Shown here: positions 50,842-60,137 of the stretch, in pieces | Layout: each line of letters opens with the position of its first letter | How positions within the stretch are numbered: the stretch's first letter is position 1 | DNA from: Flammeovirgaceae bacterium UBA2366 | GTDB taxonomy: Bacteria; Bacteroidota; Bacteroidia; Cytophagales; Cyclobacteriaceae | Reading direction: 5' to 3' | DNA length: 64,000 nucleotides | Assembly: GCA_002344065.1 (NCBI GenBank) | Contig: DDTK01000010.1 | Span: 1 to 64,000, forward strand | The notes under the pieces: generated by a model | What the model was told of the DNA's origin: nothing | Databases searched by the model: none | The model's input: only the letters and a program-made list of their open reading frames with translations | Made by a program: the position numbers and the translations under genes

Positions 50842-53238
50842 ATGATCAGCAATTTCTTCAGAATTGCCCTTCGTAATTTTCAACGCAGAAAGTTTTATTT
50901 CTTTCTAAATCTTCTAGGTCTGTCCATAGGGTTTGCTGCATTCGGGGCCTTGTTCCTGTTTACGGCTTATGAAGCATCATACGATAACTTCCCGGGAGCC
51001 CACCAAGTGTTTCGAATAAAAGGTATCCGCATTAACCAGGATGGGTCATCGCGCGAATCGGTTTATGCTCCTTTTGCTGCGGGGCCGGATTTAAAAGCTT
51101 CATTCACCGAAGTGGAGTACGAAACAAGAATCATAAAAACTGTAGGCATGTTTCGGTATGCTGATCGGTGGACCAAATCGGAAGAGGTGGCCTATGTGAA
51201 TCAAGATTTCTTTCGCGTGTTCGCGATTTCGTTACTAAAAGGAAAGACCGATGATGCTCTATCACAAATCAATACGATGGTTTTGTCATCATCTTTTGCC
51301 AAAAAAGTTTTTGGCGATGAGGATCCGATAGGCAAGCAGCTAAACTATAAAGGCCGATTGTATTACGAAGTAGTTGGCGTTTTACCCGATTTCCCCAAAA
51401 ACAGTCATTTGAAGTTTGATGCGCTGCTTTCATTTAAAAACTATGAAGCCGTAATGCGCAAGGACATCGCGCCTGAACCCTGGCGATGGGATATACCGGT
51501 TACATACCTGCGATTAAGTAATGACGGGGATCCAACTGCTTTGCAGGAAAAGATTCCCCGGTTGATTGATGAGAAGACGGGCGAATACTTGCGACAGGTG
51601 AGTCAGCAATTTCGAATTGAGTTGCAGCCGGTAACGTCTATACACCTATACTCCAATCTGGAAGGCGAGTTGGGTGTAAACGGGGATGGAAAACTGGTGA
51701 TGTATTTGAAGAACATTGCGCTGATCATCTTGTTGCTGGCATTTATAAACTACGTCAGCCTTTCCACTGCAAAATCAATTGAGCGATCGCGCGAAGTTGG
51801 TGTGCGAAAAGTGTTGGGAAGTGCACGCGCGCAATTGGTTATTCAATTTTTAGGAGAATCGTTGATGCTGCACAGTGTAGCTTTGATTTTCGCGATCATT
51901 ATAGTGATTATTGGCCGGTCGTATTGGCCGGAGTTTATTCTACCCGTTGAAGATCTTTTGCAGATACCCAGTATGTTCTGGATACTTCTGATAACCATCT
52001 TATTCACCGGTATTGTGGTTACCGGGCTGTACCCCGCCTGGATGATATCAGGCTACGATCCTGTAAGCGTATTAAAAGGAGCGCTACGCGGAACGGGTCG
52101 TGGGGTAAATGTCCGGAAGGTTTTGGCGATTACACAATTTGTAACCTCACTGGTGTTAATTGTATGGATTTTTGTGGTGGTGGAACAATTACGGTTGATG
52201 CGCACCACACCTCTTGGATTTGAAACTAACCGTTTAGTGATTCGTGATTCGGAAGTATACGATTCTCTGTTCGACAGAAACTCAACACAATACAGGAAGG
52301 AACTAACCAGGCTATCGGGTGTACGACAAGTTTCTTACGTTGGAATGATACCGGGTGACCATAATCTCGCCTATTCAAGTAATGTCAGAACGCTGTCTGC
52401 TGCGGCTGAATCAGCTATCACACTTGAATTTATTATGGTAGATCAAAATTTTGATTCAACCTATGGTTTGAAAAGTCTGGCTGGCACAGGGTTTAAAGAG
52501 GAAAGTACTTCATGGAAAGAAATTATACTAAATAAAAGTGCCATGCGAGCCGTTGGCTTTAATGACCCTGAAGATGCTATAGGTGAGCGAATTCTGTTCT
52601 ATAACGACACAGCAAAAATTGTTCGTGTAGTTGAAGATTTTCATTTTCATTCACCCCGCGAACCCATCAAGCCAATGGCTTTTTTATTTGTTCCGCATCT
52701 GGGGTATTATTTCACCCTCGATATAGAGCCAACAGCAGCGCCTTCAGTAATTCAGGGAGCAGAAAAATTATTTTCCATCATTTATCCGGGCCAGCCTTTT
52801 GGTTATAAAATGCTGGATGATCATTTTGCCACACAGTACACGTCTGAACTTTTACTTGAGCGCCTGCTTTATTTCTTTTCCGGTTTGTCAATCTGGATTA
52901 CCTGCCTTGGCCTTATCGGTATGGCAACCTATGCTGCGCAGTCCCGCAAAAAGGAAATAGGCATTCGTAAGACATTAGGGGCCACCTCTGGAGAAGTATT
53001 GGTGCTGTTGTGGAAAGATCATTTTATTGTGGTTTTAATTTCGGCTCTTATTGCCACACCTATAGCCTGGTATATTGCACGCGAATGGTTGTTGGGTTTC
53101 GCGACCCGCATTGAGCTCTCGGTGCTCCTTTTTCTTACTCCGGTGATTTTACTTTTGTTGATTACCTTGCTGGCCGTTTCTTTTCAAACCCTAAAAGCAG
53201 CGCTATCCAATCCTGTGGATAGCATTCGCTACGAGTAA
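50842..53238 (+). CDS. ABC transporter permease, MacB/FtsX family
   Basis: This 798-residue permease contains two MacB-type halves: a transmembrane helix near 20-42 (FYFFLNLLGLSIGFAAFGAL), a periplasmic domain (about 45-270), FtsX helices at about 285-430 including RSREVGVRKVLGSARAQL, then a second periplasmic domain and last helices with RKKEIGIRKTLGATSGEV. The conserved 'EIGIRK.LGA' cytoplasmic loop is the contact to the ATPase. No ATPase gene is adjacent, as is common for Bacteroidota. It likely takes part in mechanotransmission or export of a lipoprotein or toxic compound. It follows the response regulator by 76 bp. Confidence 0.9.
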   Translation: MISNFFRIALRNFQRRKFYFFLNLLGLSIGFAAFGALFLFTAYEASYDNFPGAHQVFRIKGIRINQDGSSRESVYAPFAAGPDLKASFTEVEYETRIIKTVGMFRYADRWTKSEEVAYVNQDFFRVFAISLLKGKTDDALSQINTMVLSSSFAKKVFGDEDPIGKQLNYKGRLYYEVVGVLPDFPKNSHLKFDALLSFKNYEAVMRKDIAPEPWRWDIPVTYLRLSNDGDPTALQEKIPRLIDEKTGEYLRQVSQQFRIELQPVTSIHLYSNLEGELGVNGDGKLVMYLKNIALIILLLAFINYVSLSTAKSIERSREVGVRKVLGSARAQLVIQFLGESLMLHSVALIFAIIIVIIGRSYWPEFILPVEDLLQIPSMFWILLITILFTGIVVTGLYPAWMISGYDPVSVLKGALRGTGRGVNVRKVLAITQFVTSLVLIVWIFVVVEQLRLMRTTPLGFETNRLVIRDSEVYDSLFDRNSTQYRKELTRLSGVRQVSYVGMIPGDHNLAYSSNVRTLSAAAESAITLEFIMVDQNFDSTYGLKSLAGTGFKEESTSWKEIILNKSAMRAVGFNDPEDAIGERILFYNDTAKIVRVVEDFHFHSPREPIKPMAFLFVPHLGYYFTLDIEPTAAPSVIQGAEKLFSIIYPGQPFGYKMLDDHFATQYTSELLLERLLYFFSGLSIWITCLGLIGMATYAAQSRKKEIGIRKTLGATSGEVLVLLWKDHFIVVLISALIATPIAWYIAREWLLGFATRIELSVLLFLTPVILLLLITLLAVSFQTLKAALSNPVDSIRYE

Positions 53239-53278
53239 TATTTTTCTTGTAGTTTTACCCGCTTTTTAAATTGGTCAT

Positions 53279-55441
53279 ATGAAAAATGCTTTGATGTTTA
53301 CTCTTTTTCTTCTGCCTGCACTGCTTGTTGCACAACGGGAAATTACCATTGATGACTTCACTACCAGAAACACATTTGCCCAGCGTTCGGTGTACGGAAT
53401 AAACTGGATGAACGATGGAAAGTTCTATTCGTCACAAGACGGCAATAAAATTGTTAAGTTTAACATCACCACAGGTCAGGCCGTTGAGACATTGGTAGAT
53501 GGCGATGCGCTGAATACCAAACTTAATATTCAAAGCTATGAGTTCAGCAGCGATGAAAAGAAGCTGTTGCTGCTTACGGAGCGGGAAGGAATTTACAGGA
53601 GATCGTATAAAGCAGAATATTATATTTATGATCTCACCAGAATGTCTATTCAAAAACTTTCGCTGGGGGGCAAGCAATCATACGCAACCTTTTCACCCGA
53701 TGCCACCAAGGTAGCCTTTGTGCGCAACAATAATCTGTTTTATGTAGATCTGACCACCATGAATGAGATTCAGGTTACCAACGATGGCAAGTTTAATCAT
53801 ATCATCAACGGTAGCACGGATTGGGTGTACGAAGAGGAATTCAGTTTTGCCCAGGCTTTTTACTGGTCGCCCGATGGTAAACGGTTGGCCTTCCATCGTT
53901 TTGATGAATCGAACGTGAAGGAATACAATTTGCAGAAGTGGAACAAAGGCGCGCTTTACCCGGAAGATTACCGCTTTAAATACCCCAAGGCCGGTGAAGA
54001 TAATTCGGTAGTTGAAATCTGGATACATGACTTATCTGCCGGAACTAACACGAAGGCCGATATCGGAACGAATAAGGACATATACATTCCTCGTGTAAAA
54101 TGGACGAACAATCCATCCGTACTGTCGGTACGAAGAATGAACCGCCTGCAAAATATTTTAGAGATTCTTCATGTAGATGCAACGTCCGGTCGTTCAACCG
54201 TGGTGTTAACAGAGAAAAACGACAAGTACGTTGATATTGATTATTGCGATGACCTCACCTACCTGAAGGATGGAAAGCATTTTATTCATTCCAGTGAACA
54301 AAGTGGGTACAAACATTTGTACCTGTATACTATCGATGGCAAATTGGTGAACCAGATCACAAAGGGTAATTGGGAAGTAACTTCCGTTGTAGAGGTTGAT
54401 GAAAAATCAAAGCTTGTCTATTACCTGTCAACAGAAGGGGATTACTTAAACCGGCAACTTTATTCTGTTTTGCTTGACGGTAAACGCAAAACAGCGCTCA
54501 CGTCAACCCTTGGTGTACATACCATTAACATGAGCAGTGATGCGCAGTACTATCTGGATTACTTTAGCAGTGCATCACAACCTTTGTCCGTACGGTTGTT
54601 CCAGACAAAAGGCAACAAACAGTTAAAAGTGCTTGAAGAAAATGAACCGCTACGCAGCCGCATGGTTGAGTATGGTTTAGTCGCGAAAGAATTTTACAAG
54701 TACCCTTCAGCTGATGGTGCAACCCAACTGGACGCCACCATGATGAAACCGAGAGATTTTGATCCGGGTAAGAAATACCCTGTAATGGTTTTTCAATACA
54801 GCGGGCCGCGCGCCTCGCAGGTTCGAAATGGTTTTAATCCTGATGCGTGGGGTCAGCTTCTTGTTCAGAAAGGATACATTGTTGTAACCATGGATACCCG
54901 CGGCACGGGTTTCAGAGGCGAGCAGTTTACCAAGCAGACTTATAAGGAAATGGGTAAGCTAGAGCTTGAGGATTTGTTGGCCGGTGGAAAACATTTGGCT
55001 TCTTTGCCCTATGTGGATGGCAACCGGCTTGGCATTTACGGTTGGAGTTATGGTGGCTTTATGGCCTCGTTGGTCATGACAAAGGGTGCGGGTGTTTATA
55101 AGCTGGGTATTGCCGGGGCGCCAGTAACTAACTGGCGATACTATGATAACGTTTACACCGAGCGGTTTATGCAACAGCCGAAGGACAATGCTTCCGGGTA
55201 TGATGATAATTCACCCATCAAATATGCTGATAAACTTCAGGGTCATTTCTTATTGATACACGGCACCGGTGATGATAACGTTCATTTTCAAAATTCAGTA
55301 GCCTTGCAGGATGCGTTAATCATGGCGGGCAAACAATTTCAGTCTTTCTATTACCCGGATGATCCGCACGGAGTGCGCGGGGCAAAAAGGCGCCATCATT
55401 TACACACCATGATGACGGATTTTATTTTGAAAAATCTTTAA
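53279..55441 (+). CDS. dipeptidyl peptidase IV-like S9B peptidase
   Basis: The protein has 720 residues with a signal peptide (MKNALMFTLFLLPALLVAQ). The beta-propeller N-terminal domain includes DWVYEEEFSFAQAFYWSPDG, the double-Glu motif (EE) that binds the substrate N-terminus in DPP-IV enzymes. The alpha/beta hydrolase domain has S590 in GWSYGGFMAS, Asp in GTGDDNVHF and His in DDPHGVRGAK. It removes Xaa-Pro or Xaa-Ala dipeptides from peptides in the periplasm. Single gene. Confidence 0.95.
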   Translation: MKNALMFTLFLLPALLVAQREITIDDFTTRNTFAQRSVYGINWMNDGKFYSSQDGNKIVKFNITTGQAVETLVDGDALNTKLNIQSYEFSSDEKKLLLLTEREGIYRRSYKAEYYIYDLTRMSIQKLSLGGKQSYATFSPDATKVAFVRNNNLFYVDLTTMNEIQVTNDGKFNHIINGSTDWVYEEEFSFAQAFYWSPDGKRLAFHRFDESNVKEYNLQKWNKGALYPEDYRFKYPKAGEDNSVVEIWIHDLSAGTNTKADIGTNKDIYIPRVKWTNNPSVLSVRRMNRLQNILEILHVDATSGRSTVVLTEKNDKYVDIDYCDDLTYLKDGKHFIHSSEQSGYKHLYLYTIDGKLVNQITKGNWEVTSVVEVDEKSKLVYYLSTEGDYLNRQLYSVLLDGKRKTALTSTLGVHTINMSSDAQYYLDYFSSASQPLSVRLFQTKGNKQLKVLEENEPLRSRMVEYGLVAKEFYKYPSADGATQLDATMMKPRDFDPGKKYPVMVFQYSGPRASQVRNGFNPDAWGQLLVQKGYIVVTMDTRGTGFRGEQFTKQTYKEMGKLELEDLLAGGKHLASLPYVDGNRLGIYGWSYGGFMASLVMTKGAGVYKLGIAGAPVTNWRYYDNVYTERFMQQPKDNASGYDDNSPIKYADKLQGHFLLIHGTGDDNVHFQNSVALQDALIMAGKQFQSFYYPDDPHGVRGAKRRHHLHTMMTDFILKNL

Positions 55442-55507
55442 TTATTTGGGGGAGATTGTTTCTTGTTTGAATTTAATCTGAGTATCCTCTTTCAATCCTT
55501 AAATTGG

Positions 55508-55572
55508 CGTCATTGCGATCCGCCACAGGTGGAGAAGCAATCCCAATTTAAACGCTGAAACGAGATTGCTTC
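55508..55572. repeat. palindromic intergenic repeat (second copy, CGTCATTGCGA family)
   Basis: CGTCATTGCGA (55508-55518) and GAAGCAATCCC (55534-55544) are identical to the outer and inner left arms of the element at 9530-9665. AGATTGCTTC (55563-55572) corresponds to its inner right arm. The outer right arm is replaced by other sequence ending in CTTGTCGAAGG (55607-55617), so this copy is partly degraded. It occupies the gap between two convergent genes. Confidence 0.78.
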
Positions 55573-55617
55573 GGTCGTACTCACAAATCTGAATGTCAGC
55601 CTGATCTTGTCGAAGGC

Positions 55618-56976
55618 TTATTTTTCAAGTTTCTTCAGTCCTGTATCAATCTCTTTTTTTGAGAGCCATTTACCATTCAACACAACGCCCTCAATAGATT
55701 GGGTGTGTTTGATGTCGGTAAGCGGATTGTTGGTTAGGAGAATAAGATCAGCAACAGCACCAGTACGGATTACTCCGCTATCGGGGAGCTTTAAATACCT
55801 GGCAACATTAACGGTACCCGTTTTAATGGCTTGATATGGAGTTAGTCCGCAATCCACCAGGTAGGCAAGTTCGTGGTGTGTTGAAAATCCCGGAACATTA
55901 AATACCTGTGGTGCATCGCATCCTAAGAGCAATCCAACATCGTTTTTTTGACATTCAAGAATAAGTTTTCTGCGAAGCTTGATAAAGCTTTCTATATTCT
56001 TCGTGTTGTAGTTTGGATTAGCCTGTAGTGTTTTCTTACTCTGAATCCACTGATCAACAACCTTTGGATTCATGTATTTGCTGTGCGGATGGTTGCGGAA
56101 TCCTTCAGCATCATAGGTGGGTGAGAACCAACGCTCGGCAAGTGATTGTGTGGGGACCACCCAAATGCTTTTTTCTTGCAGCGCTTTCATAAGTTTTGGA
56201 ATACCGGATTGATCGGCACGGTGGCCAACAAACATTCCAAACAGGCCGGCCTGTTGTTCAGTAAGCGTATCGATGCCCGGCACCATTGCTTCTACAAATC
56301 CATCGAGGTGATCGATGGAAGAATAACCAGCATCAATGGCGCGCCACACCCCAACCGCAAAGGACACGTGCCCAGCAAACGGAATTCCTAGTTCGTTAGC
56401 AGTTGAAGCAATGGCAGGAAACGTCTCAAGGTTAAGACCGGGATGTAATTTCAGAAAATCATAGCCTGCTTCTTTTTGCTTGCGCACCATTTCCGCACCG
56501 GCTTCGGCAGTTTTTACACTGATGCCATTAAAGGATGGCCCTGTAGTATAGAATCGTGGCCCGTTTATTTCCCCGCGTTGAATCATGCCACGAAGTTCAA
56601 GGTGACGGCTGTGCCCCAGCATGCCGCGTATAGTAGTAATACCATTGGCAGCGAAAAGGAACAACACTTCCTTCATGGGCTGCAGGTCATCAATAGGTGG
56701 TACATGCGCATGCATTTCAGCCAATCCGGGCATGAGGTACTTACCCTTACCATCAATCACCAGGGCATTCTTTCCGGACTTTACTTTGCTGCCTATCGCA
56801 GTAATTTTACCATCTTTAATAAGAACGGTTTGATTGGCAATCACTCGTTCCTCATCCATAGGAATAACATTAACCGACCGGATGATAATTTCCTGTTGAC
56901 GCGAGTCAACCCATTGCTGCGCCATAACATGGGAGGCAATGAACAGAAGGATAAGGGAAGATGATAAGCGGATCAT
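55618..56976 (-). CDS. secreted amidohydrolase
   Basis: The protein has 452 residues with a signal peptide (MIRLSSSLILLFIASHVMAQ). The amidohydrolase-superfamily layout is present: a small beta-sandwich (VLIKDGKITAIGSKVKSGKN), then GLAEMHAHVPPIDDL with the first HxH metal site, internal FLKLHPGL (possible carboxylated Lys), GHVSFAVG and SSIDHLDG histidines, and GCDAPQVF with the catalytic Asp. C-terminal DLILLTNNPLTDI completes the sandwich. It resembles imidazolonepropionase-like or prolidase-type members; the substrate is unknown. Periplasmic. Confidence 0.9.
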   Translation of the reverse strand: MIRLSSSLILLFIASHVMAQQWVDSRQQEIIIRSVNVIPMDEERVIANQTVLIKDGKITAIGSKVKSGKNALVIDGKGKYLMPGLAEMHAHVPPIDDLQPMKEVLFLFAANGITTIRGMLGHSRHLELRGMIQRGEINGPRFYTTGPSFNGISVKTAEAGAEMVRKQKEAGYDFLKLHPGLNLETFPAIASTANELGIPFAGHVSFAVGVWRAIDAGYSSIDHLDGFVEAMVPGIDTLTEQQAGLFGMFVGHRADQSGIPKLMKALQEKSIWVVPTQSLAERWFSPTYDAEGFRNHPHSKYMNPKVVDQWIQSKKTLQANPNYNTKNIESFIKLRRKLILECQKNDVGLLLGCDAPQVFNVPGFSTHHELAYLVDCGLTPYQAIKTGTVNVARYLKLPDSGVIRTGAVADLILLTNNPLTDIKHTQSIEGVVLNGKWLSKKEIDTGLKKLEK

Positions 56977-57061
56977 AACGGTATGGCAAAAGCCTTTTTT
57001 GATTGGAAGGATAAGTTATCAAACTTTAACCGTACATACATATCATTTCGTATTTCTTACA

Positions 57062-57628
57062 ATGCCGGAAAAGAAAGAAGATAGAAGGAAATTATATTTT
57101 ATTGCGATCGTATCCCCATCTCCTTTTTTTGAAGAGACTTTGAACGTAAAACGCTATTTCAGTGAACAGTATGCAAGTCAAGGTGCGTTGAAATCACCTC
57201 CGCACATTACGTTACACATGCCTTTCGAATGGAAGGAAGACAAAGAGGAGATGCTGATCAGTAAGTTGGAAAACTTTTTGCAGTTGCAAAAGGCATGCTC
57301 CATTCGCTTTAAAAATTTTGGTTGTTTTTCCCCGAAGGTAATTTTTGTTGATATTGAAAAGACGGAAACATTGAAAGTGTTACAAGCGAATCTTCAACGC
57401 TTTTGTAAACAGGAATTAAAGTTGTTCAATGCAAACTACAAGGAATTGCCTTTCAACCCGCACCTTACCGTTGCCTTTCGCGACTTAAAGAAACCCGCCT
57501 TTAAAATGGCATGGGAAGAATTCAGTAAAAGGAAATTTGAGGGAGAGTTTAGTGCAGAGGCTGTTGCGCTGTTAAAACATACAGGCAAGCAATGGGAAGT
57601 TTTCAGAACATTTCACCTTGTGGGATAA
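57062..57628 (+). CDS. 2'-5' RNA ligase family (2H phosphoesterase) protein
   Basis: The protein has 188 residues from ATG 57062. Both HxT motifs of the 2H superfamily are present: PPHITLHMPFEW and FNPHLTVAFRDL, spaced about 95 residues apart. Members hydrolyse 2',3'-cyclic phosphates or 2'-5' bonds in RNA or nucleotides. The frame stays open to 56939, but those extra residues overlap the divergent amidohydrolase gene and lack homology. Cytoplasmic. Confidence 0.85.
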   Translation: MPEKKEDRRKLYFIAIVSPSPFFEETLNVKRYFSEQYASQGALKSPPHITLHMPFEWKEDKEEMLISKLENFLQLQKACSIRFKNFGCFSPKVIFVDIEKTETLKVLQANLQRFCKQELKLFNANYKELPFNPHLTVAFRDLKKPAFKMAWEEFSKRKFEGEFSAEAVALLKHTGKQWEVFRTFHLVG

Positions 57629-57639
57629 TTATTTTGAGT

Positions 57640-58290
57640 TTACTGTTCGCAGAAGGCTCCTTTCGCAACCCACAACTTTTTTATTTCAAATAAGAGTGTA
57701 CCTCCTTTTACAGCTGGATCATTTTCAAATACTTCAGGTTGTATATCGCCTTTCATAATCAGGATTCCTCCTTCCTGATCGTCAAAAATTCCTTCAGTGA
57801 TTACGTTTCCATTTTTTGCCAGTTGCTTAAGGTATTCATCATGCCTTTTCAGCAGGACAGGATAATCACCCACGGTTTCTTTATGAATGTTGGAACGAAA
57901 GCGGATGAAATTATAGGTCACCATTTCGTAAGGTTCTTTTGCCACACATACACCACCTATGCGCGGTTGATAGGGCAGAACATCAAGTTTCCAACGGTTT
58001 GCCTGAATGCCCGGATCGGTGCTAAGCCATGTGTTGGCTTCATCAATGGATGTTGTGTTCAAGATGAAAATTCCACCACCCCCATCAAATGGCCCGGCTA
58101 CAATAAGTTTACCTTCTGTGGCCAACCGGGTAATGTTGGCCATGTGCCCCTGCATGAGTTTGTCAACGTCTTCCTTTGGCAATTCTGCTTTATCTGTACG
58201 GGTGTTCAGAAAAACAAAGGTGTAGCGACTGCTTTGGGCAGATGACCAAAAGCAAACCAACGAAAACAATAAAAGAAAAATGGAACGCAT
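57640..58290 (-). CDS. secreted tandem YCII-domain protein
   Basis: The protein has 216 residues from M3 (ATG 58290; 58296 is also possible): signal peptide (MRSIFLLLFSLVCFWSSAQ), then two YCII-like domains. The first (about 22-110) has GKLIVAGPFDGGGGIFILNT and DEANTWLSTDPG. The second (about 135-210) has LAKNGNVITEGIFDDQEGGI and ENDPAVKGG. Two copies in one exported chain is unusual, since YCII proteins are mostly single-domain and cytoplasmic. The YCII fold has a His/Asp active site of uncertain reaction. Converges on the 2H phosphoesterase gene. Confidence 0.7.
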   Translation of the reverse strand: MRSIFLLLFSLVCFWSSAQSSRYTFVFLNTRTDKAELPKEDVDKLMQGHMANITRLATEGKLIVAGPFDGGGGIFILNTTSIDEANTWLSTDPGIQANRWKLDVLPYQPRIGGVCVAKEPYEMVTYNFIRFRSNIHKETVGDYPVLLKRHDEYLKQLAKNGNVITEGIFDDQEGGILIMKGDIQPEVFENDPAVKGGTLLFEIKKLWVAKGAFCEQ

Positions 58291-58368
58291 CTTCATGGTT
58301 AAATACTATTCCTGAGTTTACTCAGAATTGTTTTATGCTATGAAGCTAAAGCAAAAACCGTTGAAGTG

Positions 58369-59523
58369 CTAATGGATTTTAGTCAAAGCTTTAAATAGTC
58401 GCTGAAAATCCTTTTCGGTATTATATACATTTGGCGCAACGCGAATGGCATTTCCCCGAAAAGAAACATATACTTTATTCCTGATCAATGACTGTTTGAT
58501 TTTCTCCAGATCAAGGTTGGCCGGCAGACGAATGCCAAACAAATGAGCTCCCCGCCAGTTTTCCTGTTCAATCAAAAATCCTTTTTCAGTAAGCTTTTCA
58601 ATGGTGTCTTTTCCGATTTCTCGGCAATATTCCTGTACCCGTTCAGGCCCCCAGTTGTTCAATTGCTTGATGGCATTGAGCAGCATGGGCACTAAAATAA
58701 AATTGCTACGCTCACCCACCTCGTAGCGAAGGGCACCTTCGTGGTAAGCGTCTTTATAGTTTACAAGCCCTGCAAAATCTTCACTGTTTAACCGGGTAAT
58801 CCAGTTTTCTTCAATGGGTTTACCATTGTTGAAATACTCACCATAGTAAGCTAGGCCGATAGAGTATGGCCCCAGCAGCCATTTATAACCTGCACAAACG
58901 AGGGCATCAGGTTTTATTTTTTGTACATCGAAAGGCAACGCGCCAACCGATTGTGTTCCATCCACAATTAACAACGCGCCCGCATCCTGTGTACGTTTGC
59001 GAATGGCTTCTAAATCGAACCGCGTTCCATCGGCCCAATGCACATGACCAATGGCTACAGCTTTTGTATTTGTGTTGATGGCCTCAAGAATTTTTTCGTT
59101 CCAACGTTTCCCCCGCTCAGTGAATCCATCTGGAGGAGAAATGCTTTTTACTTCCGCCCCGTTTTCATCACACAAGCTCTTCCAGGGATAGTAATTGCTG
59201 GGAAACTGTTCAGCGGCCACAATGATATGTTGCCCCTTTTTAATATCCAGGTTACGCACCACATTGGCCATGCCATATGATACTGATGGAATGATAACGA
59301 TGCGGTTCGGATTTTCTGAATTGATCAGACGTGCATATTCTTTGCGAAGCAATTCCGTGTCGGAGAAAAAATCCTGTTGCGAAATTGAAACCGGATTTCT
59401 TTTTTTCCGAAGCGCCTTAACACCAACTTTTTCCACGCTTTTCAATAGTGGCGACATATAGGCACAATTCAGGTAACTGACATTTGGTGGCAAACTGAAT
59501 TTGGCGCGTTTCGAGGTCAGCAT
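58369..59523 (-). CDS. class V aminotransferase (PLP-dependent, cysteine-desulfurase-like fold)
   Basis: The protein has 384 residues from ATG 59523. PLP-enzyme motifs: SVSYGMANVVRNLDIK, AIGHVHWADGTRFDLEAIRK, LIVDGTQSVGALPFDV (Asp for the pyridine N, Gln/Ser) and CAGYKWLLGPYSIG with PLP Lys K214. There is no desulfurase catalytic-Cys loop, so it is more like the isopenicillin-epimerase/selenocysteine-lyase-like group than IscS. Substrate unknown. It lies 4 bp past the stop of gldD on the same strand; TTG 59547 would overlap gldD and is unnecessary. Confidence 0.88.
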   Translation of the reverse strand: MLTSKRAKFSLPPNVSYLNCAYMSPLLKSVEKVGVKALRKKRNPVSISQQDFFSDTELLRKEYARLINSENPNRIVIIPSVSYGMANVVRNLDIKKGQHIIVAAEQFPSNYYPWKSLCDENGAEVKSISPPDGFTERGKRWNEKILEAINTNTKAVAIGHVHWADGTRFDLEAIRKRTQDAGALLIVDGTQSVGALPFDVQKIKPDALVCAGYKWLLGPYSIGLAYYGEYFNNGKPIEENWITRLNSEDFAGLVNYKDAYHEGALRYEVGERSNFILVPMLLNAIKQLNNWGPERVQEYCREIGKDTIEKLTEKGFLIEQENWRGAHLFGIRLPANLDLEKIKQSLIRNKVYVSFRGNAIRVAPNVYNTEKDFQRLFKALTKIH

Positions 59524-59527
59524 GATT

Positions 59528-60118
59528 TTATTTTTTTGACCAATCAAAAGTGTTCACCAGATGCATGATGTCTTTCTTCATGTACTCGATGGCCGGTTTA
59601 AGGGAGTCGTTATGCACCTTGGTATTAAAGTAAAGCGCTCCGCGTAAAAAGTTTTTAGTTGAATCGGTAATGGTAAACTGCATCTGGCTTGGTACTTCGC
59701 CCTGCAACTCAGCAACAATGGCCGTTCGTCCGAATGCATTTTGGGTAATCACTTCATCGATGGCTGATGCCTTGATCTGATGTTTGGCAACGAGTGTATA
59801 CACATCGTTCATGAATTCTTTTAACAGTTGTTCGTTACTGTTAATTTCCTTGTAGGTGATATGAATATTCGATTTCAATGCGGGGTAATAAAGCTCAATC
59901 CAATAGCGCTCATGAAAACCGGCCGTGTCGGGAAGTAAGCGAGCGTGTTTGGAAAATTCGAAGGTATACGGAAAAGAGTCGGGCAATACCTGGTAAGAGG
60001 GTTCAGGCAAAATCAATCGGTTATACCCCATAGGTTTCGGCAAGTAATCCCGCTGGCATGAAGACAGAATAATAAGAACAAGCCCAAATAAGAAAGCGCG
60101 GGACAACCGGCCACCCAT
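59528..60118 (-). CDS. gldD: gliding motility lipoprotein GldD
   Basis: GldD is required for gliding and type IX secretion in Flavobacterium. From ATG 60118 it has 196 residues with a lipoprotein signal ending LSSC, then the GldD signature YLPKPMGYNRLILPEPSY and WIELYYPALKSNIHITYK. Earlier ATGs at 60157 and 60163 are in frame, but the extra segment (VFKGYGSRVM) is encoded by a GGGTTACGGGTCGCGGGTTA simple repeat rather than family sequence. It lies just after gldE, the known partner order in Bacteroidota. Confidence 0.92.
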   Translation of the reverse strand: MGGRLSRAFLFGLVLIILSSCQRDYLPKPMGYNRLILPEPSYQVLPDSFPYTFEFSKHARLLPDTAGFHERYWIELYYPALKSNIHITYKEINSNEQLLKEFMNDVYTLVAKHQIKASAIDEVITQNAFGRTAIVAELQGEVPSQMQFTITDSTKNFLRGALYFNTKVHNDSLKPAIEYMKKDIMHLVNTFDWSKK

Positions 60119-60137
60119 AACCCGCGACCCGTAACCC

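Noticed and set aside
53247..53274. Promoter TTG-N17-TAAATTGG before the DPP-IV-like gene
   Set aside because: The predicted transcription start would fall at or after the ATG at 53279, so it would yield no leader; the match is imperfect too.
56939..57061. N-terminal extension of the 2H phosphoesterase frame
   Set aside because: It overlaps the 5' end of the divergent amidohydrolase gene, which has a clear signal peptide, and the extra residues lack family features.
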